Both the position numbers and the translations under genes were made by a program. Shown one piece after another: positions 61,501 through 64,000 of a DNA stretch of 64,000 nt. The notes beneath the pieces were generated by a model that had not been told where the DNA came from, did no database searches, and worked only from the letters and a program-made list of their open reading frames with translations. How positions within the stretch are numbered: the stretch's first letter is position 1; each line of letters begins with the position of its first letter. Where the stretch lies: assembly GCA_963680875.1 (NCBI GenBank), contig OY804586.1:53416203-53480202 (forward strand). Direction: 5' to 3'. This stretch comes from Bathymodiolus brooksi. Lineage: Eukaryota > Mollusca > Bivalvia > Mytilida > Modiolidae.

Positions 61501-62610
61501 GAAATTGACGGAACGGGGCCCTAATACTATTATACATGTATCATGTTATCTAAGAAATGACAGAGCTGGGTCTTACTGTATTATACAGTCAAACCTGTAT
61601 TAAGAGGTCACTTTTGGGACAAGGAAAATATGGTCTTTTAAGACAGGTGACCTCTTAAAAGAGGTTCAATTCATATGAAATTTTCCATGACAAGACAAGA
61701 AAAAAGTGACCTGTTAATGCAGGTGGCTGCTTAATAGAGGTGACGGAACTGGGTTTTAAAGTAATAATTTATTATTATATCATGTTATCTAGGAACATGA
61801 CAGAACTTGGAATTAGTGTAAGATATTATTATATCATGTTATCTAGGAACATGACGGAACTTGGAATTAGTGTAAGATATTATTATATCATGTTATCTAG
61901 GAACATGACGGAACTTGGACTTAGTGTAAGATATTATTATATCATGTTATCTAGGAACATGACGGAACTTGGAATTAGTGTAAGATATTATTATATCATG
62001 TTATCTAGGAACATGACGGAACTTGGACTTAGTGTAAGATATTATTATATCATGTTATCTAGGAACATGACGGAACTTGGACTTAGTGTAAGATATTATT
62101 ATATCATGTTATCTAGGAACATGACGGAACCTGGACTTAGTGTAATATATCATATCATGCTAAGTAGGAAAATGAATCTGACTACGTCTTACCATAATAT
62201 AATTTATATCACTATAAATAACTTATAAATCCTAGAACAATCACCAAGCAGTTTCAGCTGTAATATATACCTGTTGCAGCGTACTTTGCATTTGATTTAG
62301 ATTGAAAATATATAAAATTCATGTCCATGAACTTTTATTTGAAATTAGCCAATTTTTTCTACAAAATATAAGACACTGGGTCTTTGGCAGAAAAATATGG
62401 TAAGGTTTTCACAGAGAATTTATAGACACAAAAGATATTTAAATTATTTGTAGATTCTCATTCATAAGAAAAAATGCAAACCCTTTCTTTGATCTTTTTC
62501 ATTAGCAAGAGTTGTCTCCTTTTGATCATTCATAGGAGTAATCTCCCCTGTAGGCGATACTTGAAACTCTGATGGAGGTGGTGTATCATCCGAGTCAGAA
62601 TTATGTTTAT
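40376..62610 (-). CDS. RUSC: RUSC-family RUN + SH3 adaptor, spliced gene span (5' end outside window)
   Basis: RUSC1 (NESCA) and RUSC2 (iporin) are cytoplasmic adaptors linking Rab/AP-4 vesicles, kinesin-1 and Trk signalling. Six exons join with consistent phases to 841 codons here. Residues about 60-235 form the RUN domain: [20 protein letters not shown], then [45 protein letters not shown] and [14 protein letters not shown] Ser/Lys-rich linker of over 500 residues with a PAKPPR SH3-ligand-type motif follows. A C-terminal SH3 ([10 protein letters not shown]...[18 protein letters not shown]...GLIRIEHV) matches the RUSC SH3 in spacing and position. The first in-window exon starts mid-codon, so more N-terminal sequence lies past 64000. 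Which paralogue it equals is not decidable; invertebrates may have a single gene. Confidence 0.93.
40780..40930 (+). mobile_element. second type of tRNA-derived SINE, partial
   Basis: A tRNA-like head with A-box-like tgtaatggttaac and B-box-like gggttcaaactc, followed by gcttgctgctaccccgtaaagcac...attaagaagcaagatcaaag. It lies in the last RUSC intron and differs from types A and B. Confidence 0.65.
41062..41450. mobile_element. Harbinger-like MITE, copy 2 (reverse)
   Basis: Same inverted termini and interior as the 12654-13006 element, in opposite orientation, flanked by an exact tag duplication (41059-41061 and 41451-41453). It sits in the last RUSC intron. It is longer than copy 1 through a ~35-bp segment shared with copy 3. 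Confidence 0.88.
41843..43669 (-). CDS. RUSC: RUSC exon e (end of RUN domain plus long linker)
   Basis: A single 1.8-kb exon between atttttcag|CTTGAG and TTTCAG|GTAAAC. The first ~70 codons complete the RUN domain ([14 protein letters not shown]...[19 protein letters not shown]). The remainder is a hydrophilic, Ser/Lys/Glu-rich, probably disordered linker with a tryptophan-containing patch ([13 protein letters not shown]), PAKPPR, a [10 protein letters not shown] patch, and many Lys/Ser clusters. It has no frame break, in contrast to the surrounding repeats. Frames on the opposite strand (155 and 270 residues) are shadows. Confidence 0.93.
43750..43955 (+). mobile_element. SINE type B, head missing
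   Basis: Starts at gttgtgagtttaaatccc (B-box region) and runs to gtggcgtttaacaccatgac. Lies in the intron between RUSC exons d and e. Confidence 0.85.
44020..44185 (+). mobile_element. SINE type B with internal deletion
   Basis: The head and tRNA-like part (gttgttgtggtagtgattgc...cactgaagttgtgagttgg) are joined directly to ctgtttcctacaataataaaactgac and the tail, so the middle is missing. Confidence 0.8.
44190..44690. mobile_element. TA-type TIR element ('cagtcaaacctg' family), ~500 bp
   Basis: The left end caatcaaacctgcccttgaggtcacc and right end ggtgacctctaaatacagatttgactgta are inverted repeats. Related ends occur at 18579, 26526 and 61583. No gene. Ends slightly degraded. It lies across the intron just 3' (on the gene strand) of exon d. 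Confidence 0.65.
44703..44803. repeat. 50-bp tandem duplication
   Basis: The block ccctctctcttgtagaccct...atagtcactaaac is present twice, nearly exact, about 50 bp downstream (gene sense) of RUSC exon d's donor. Confidence 0.9.
44850..44955 (-). CDS. RUSC: RUSC exon d (RUN domain)
   Basis: Acceptor ttttttcag|GT; donor CTTAA|GTAAGT. It codes for [20 protein letters not shown] then [14 protein letters not shown], with a split Asn codon at the junction. Confidence 0.93.
45540..46600. repeat. degenerate array with poly-G and aagggaacaa motifs
   Basis: Four imperfect units (near 45565, 46065, 46195 and 46335) carry cttctgggctgtaagggaacaa, a G-rich run (ggggggagg...ggggct) and an A-rich stretch. 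No coding potential. The G-runs could form quadruplexes. Confidence 0.55.
47165..47435 (-). mobile_element. SINE type B, reverse, near complete
   Basis: From the tail (atggtgtttaatgccactttc) to the head (accatatcatcatgaccatgatagcc). A short tail-only fragment lies at 46715-46765. Confidence 0.88.
47937..48295. mobile_element. Harbinger-like MITE, copy 3
   Basis: Same termini and interior as the other two copies, about 359 bp. The flanks are tga on the left and taa on the right (one mismatch). It lies about 30 bp upstream of a retroelement fragment. Confidence 0.85.
48404..49168 (+). pseudogene. reverse transcriptase (Penelope-like), N-terminally truncated
   Basis: The 254-codon frame has [20 protein letters not shown], then [11 protein letters not shown] (YxDD catalytic motif), [44 protein letters not shown], and [14 protein letters not shown]. 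These are palm and thumb segments typical of an RT family common in mollusc and cnidarian genomes. The N-terminal fingers and any GIY-YIG endonuclease are missing, so the copy is dead despite having no internal stop. Penelope assignment is by motif resemblance. Confidence 0.7.
49573..49742. mobile_element. 170-bp insertion with 10-bp target duplication
   Basis: The sequence ctgattaccc occurs at 49563-49572 and again at 49743-49752, and skipping the 170 bp between restores the retroelement tail as seen at 61278-61310. The insert starts aggcctttcaataaggggtg and has ggtacc-containing palindromes. Class unknown. Confidence 0.65.
49873..50006. mobile_element. short hAT-MITE-like element with poly-C
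   Basis: The termini caggggaggatccagg and cctggatccgcccctt are inverted repeats around ggtatttcgtgtgaatttt and a 15-C run. Related to 6175-6296. Confidence 0.6.
50330..50500. repeat. end of another Helentron-like element
   Basis: A ggacagacggaaggacggacag run is followed by a hairpin (gtatacccccc...ggggggtata-type, 50465-50496). This is the same ggacgg-then-hairpin layout as the three elements described above, but a different sequence family. The other end was not identified. Confidence 0.4.
50780..51290 (+). mobile_element. two SINE type B copies in tandem
   Basis: A diverged copy (50780-51005, ending gctgaaagtagtgtcaaaa) and a younger copy (51066-51290) with an intact head (gtggccgtcgttggtcgtgatcg) and tail (gtagcgttaaacaccat) but an internal deletion after caccactta. 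The second ends only about 14 bp from RUSC exon c. Confidence 0.85.
51304..51481 (-). CDS. RUSC: RUSC exon c (RUN domain)
   Basis: Acceptor ctatttttag|CTT; donor CAAG|GTATGA. It begins in phase with [20 protein letters not shown] and continues [16 protein letters not shown]...[11 protein letters not shown], the most family-diagnostic part of the RUN domain. The acceptor region is tandemly duplicated upstream (see 51450-51775). Confidence 0.93.
51450..51775 (-). repeat. tandemly repeated splice-acceptor segment of RUSC exon c
   Basis: The first ~30 bp of exon c plus its acceptor and ~30 bp of intron (tatgtctggagtgtctgcag...aagctaaaaatagaaacaaa) are repeated three to four more times in the upstream intron (gene sense), with a period of about 85-100 bp. 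Each copy keeps a ttttag-like acceptor or a close variant. Confidence 0.85.
52130..52990. repeat. degenerate ~36-bp tandem repeat, over 20 copies
   Basis: Units of the form attggcctatcttgataaacatatcataatttt with many substitutions and short indels. Lies in the RUSC intron between exons b and c. 53000-54950 is AT-rich with no gene recognised. Confidence 0.9.
54955..59665. repeat. 24-bp satellite array, about 195 copies, with higher-order structure
   Basis: The basic unit gatcttgtgagaaaggccactta(t/c) of 24 bp runs for 4.7 kb in the RUSC b-c intron. 27-bp variants (…cttgtgatcagaaaggcc) mark a 243-bp higher-order unit. A block of about 2.2-2.3 kb is duplicated (54957/57279, 55245/57567, 56581/58780, 57062/59261) and a 480-bp block also recurs. 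Because 24 is divisible by three, frames stay open on both strands (up to 382 residues of RKATYDLV). None of these is a gene. Confidence 0.97.
59670..60795. other. RUSC intron, nothing assigned
   Basis: AT-rich. Short fragments near 60120-60480 (ttcttagcatttttaaccatttggttaaat, ...atggttagatttctgcatgagaat) resemble 34360-34620, so an old dispersed repeat is likely. Confidence 0.4.
60796..60872 (-). CDS. RUSC: RUSC exon b
   Basis: Acceptor gttttcag|TG; donor GACAAG|GTAAGG. The exon codes for [20 protein letters not shown] followed by NPFDK, the helix that opens the RUSC RUN region (compare the vertebrate 'ISxxVDxIISHFxxAR' pattern). Confidence 0.9.
61096..61330 (+). repeat. Penelope-like element tail fragment
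   Basis: gggtgccactagtggagcag...agtggggttcgtgttactcaat...ttctgattgcccctttggtatcttcaaac. The end matches the tail of the RT-bearing fragment at 48.3-49.8 kb. The short open frame here is not a gene. Confidence 0.55.
61583..61742. mobile_element. TA-type TIR element fragment ('cagtcaaacctg' family)
   Basis: The left end tacagtcaaacctgtattaagaggtcac is intact. An internal inverse repeat (gtgacctcttaaaaga) and cttaatagaggtgac follow. The right end is lost at the start of the 54-bp array. Confidence 0.65.
61745..62155. repeat. 54-bp tandem repeat, about 7 copies
   Basis: Units atgttatctaggaacatgac + ggaacttggaattagtgtaa + gatattattatatc, nearly identical. Lies between RUSC exons a and b. The open frame of 162 codons is repeat translation (54 is divisible by three). 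Confidence 0.95.
62482..62610 (-). CDS. RUSC: RUSC exon a (most 5' in window)
   Basis: Acceptor tattttgcag|AT; donor AAAGG|GTTTGC, which is weak but phase-consistent. It encodes 42 whole codons ([16 protein letters not shown]...KDQRK), an acidic/proline linker just before the RUN domain. The upstream exon must end with one base of a codon. Confidence 0.8.
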
Positions 62611-62654
62611 CTGCAAAATATTAAATTATTCGCATGAATTTCAAAAACTGGTTA

Positions 62655-62935
62655 CAGTTGTAGATGGTTAACACCACTTTCGGTAATATTTCGGTAATAT
62701 GTCAGACTCAGTCTGTTTTATTGGAGAAAGCTGGATACTAGTGAAGGTTCCTAGAGCTCAGAGAGGGAGACAAGTTGTTAGTATTTTACTATCTCAGTGC
62801 ATCTTAAATCTGGCCTGATTAGAGGTGAGAGTGGTCTTATAAAAGAGGAACTACTGTATTCTAGTTTTCTCCATCAATAAAACAGACAGCTATAATATAA
62901 CTGAAATATTATTGAAAGTGGCATCAAACTTGATT
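62655..62935. mobile_element. two opposed SINE tail fragments
   Basis: A reverse tail piece at 62660-62725 (ggttaacaccactttcggtaat...tctgttttattgg) and a forward piece at 62862-62935 (ctccatcaataaaacagac...ctgaaatattattgaaagtggc). Confidence 0.7.
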
Positions 62936-63464
62936 TGCTTTTAAGAAAAATCATATAGATACATACATGTACAGTAACTCCATTATTTTGCCTTCCGATA
63001 AATCGCAAACCTCCAAAAACCGTCATCAATTCTTGGTGAAACGATTTCTGTAAATGTTAAATACCTCACTATAACGTGTAACTGTTTAATGCCACTTTGT
63101 AATGTTACATAAAGAGCTGATCGAGACAATCAAAATGGTGATCTGATTTTGAAAATTAGTCAAGATTTTCAAGATTGTAATTTTACTACTGTATTGATTT
63201 TTTACAACTATCAGATTTATGCTATTTGAAGAAAATAATCATATTTTCTTTAGAATATTTACCTAGAGTAAAATGCAAGATTTATGAAAAAATAAGCAAA
63301 ACAGAAATTTTTTCTAATATTCCTAGACAGTACAATCTGAAAACGGAACAATACACAAATAAATGTTATTTGATAAGTGTTTTATTTTGGTCATTATATA
63401 ATAATACAGTATTATATATTTTATAGCAATAAAACTTGCTGACCATTGTACAGTAAATCTGATC

Positions 63465-63700
63465 AAATATTTCGGGTAGTGGACAAAAAATGTCAATTAC
63501 AGCATCCCCTTAACCCCCCCCCCCCCCCAAAAAAACCAACACCGGACAAACATATGGAGGCCCTATTTAAATACTGATGAAATATTTTGAGTAGTGTATC
63601 AGACAGGCAACAGCAACATGCCCACCCCACCTCCTCCCCTCCCAAAAAAAAAACAAAAAACACACACAAGACAAACAAATGGAGGCCCTATTTAAAGCGG
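63465..63700. repeat. ~120-bp tandem duplication with poly-C/A tracts
   Basis: Two diverged units each run from aaatatttt/cgagtagtg through a C-run, an A-run and acaaacatatggaggccctatttaaa. No coding potential. The rest of 62940-64000 shows no supported exon; the upstream RUSC exon was not found here. Confidence 0.75.
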
Positions 63701-64000
63701 CATTTGCAATAGTGCCTACCGACAAAATTTGTGGGCGGAGCTTATCATAAAAAATCCCCATTGATATGAACAGCATATTTATGAAACTGTATGTCATATG
63801 ACCAACATGACCTAAAGGTCACATACCTCAGAAATTTGAATTTCTGATGTGATTTTCGTAGTTTTTAGAATGATGAAGAATTGAAGAATATTATTTTTAA
63901 TAAGACTGAAAGTTTCGTAGGGAGGAACACTAGTAACCATGCCTGTAACACCTTTTGTTCCAAAAGTAACTGTGAAACTATGCAACATTGTTTTTCCATC

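Noticed and set aside
63835..64000. Open minus-strand stretch ending at a good donor-like GAG|GTATGTG, as the upstream RUSC exon
   Set aside because: The phase does not fit: exon a needs a one-base remainder, and the frames that would fit contain stops. The peptide has no RUSC resemblance.

Overview
This is a eukaryotic, AT-rich, intron- and repeat-dominated window, most likely from a marine mollusc. The evidence is many copies of tRNA-derived SINEs with a shared 3' tail ending gtggcgttaaacaccat, Helentron/'pearl'-like elements with internal ~166-bp repeats (a type described from bivalves), PHD-endonuclease-RT LINEs, Penelope-like RT sequence, and two spliced animal genes. Bivalve versus gastropod cannot be settled from the sequence. 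Nearly all other long open frames are transposon or satellite translations.

Two real protein-coding genes can be assembled exon by exon with matching phases and GT/AG sites. (1) Plus strand, exons 18000-18193 and 28088-28400: a 168-residue homologue of RAMAC, the activating subunit of mRNA cap guanine-N7 methyltransferase. (2) Minus strand, exons 62482-62610, 60796-60872, 51304-51481, 44850-44955, 41843-43669 and 40376-40586: the C-terminal 841 residues of a RUSC-family (RUN + SH3) trafficking adaptor. Its 5' end lies beyond position 64000. The two genes point toward each other, with about 12 kb of repeats between them.

Layout. 1-18 kb: a repeat field with SINEs, two Helentron-like elements, a TIR foldback element, a plus-strand LINE RT pseudogene (6.7-8.6 kb), a 1-kb inverted repeat, and a minus-strand PHD/EN/RT LINE (14.6-10.8 kb) carrying a 51-bp minisatellite and a MITE. 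Then comes a SINE with three further elements nested inside it (15.1-17.3 kb). 18-28.4 kb: RAMAC, whose 9.9-kb intron is filled by a stack of insertions including a 5.8-kb Helentron-like element with a 332-bp satellite core. 28.4-40 kb: TIR elements, SINEs and a homogeneous 57-bp satellite (32.4-33.9 kb). 40-62.6 kb: the RUSC gene, with introns holding MITEs, a Penelope-like RT fragment, and 37-bp, 24-bp (4.7 kb) and 54-bp tandem arrays. 62.6-64 kb: SINE fragments and low-complexity DNA.

The genes do not form a pathway together. RAMAC acts in nuclear mRNA capping and RUSC proteins act in vesicle and kinesin-linked trafficking. The clearest general feature is layered insertion: many ends can be paired by exact target-site duplications (13, 12, 10, 8, 8, 6, 6, 5, 3 and 3 bp), so the order of events can be read from the sequence. 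No CRISPR array, rRNA or free-standing tRNA gene was found.
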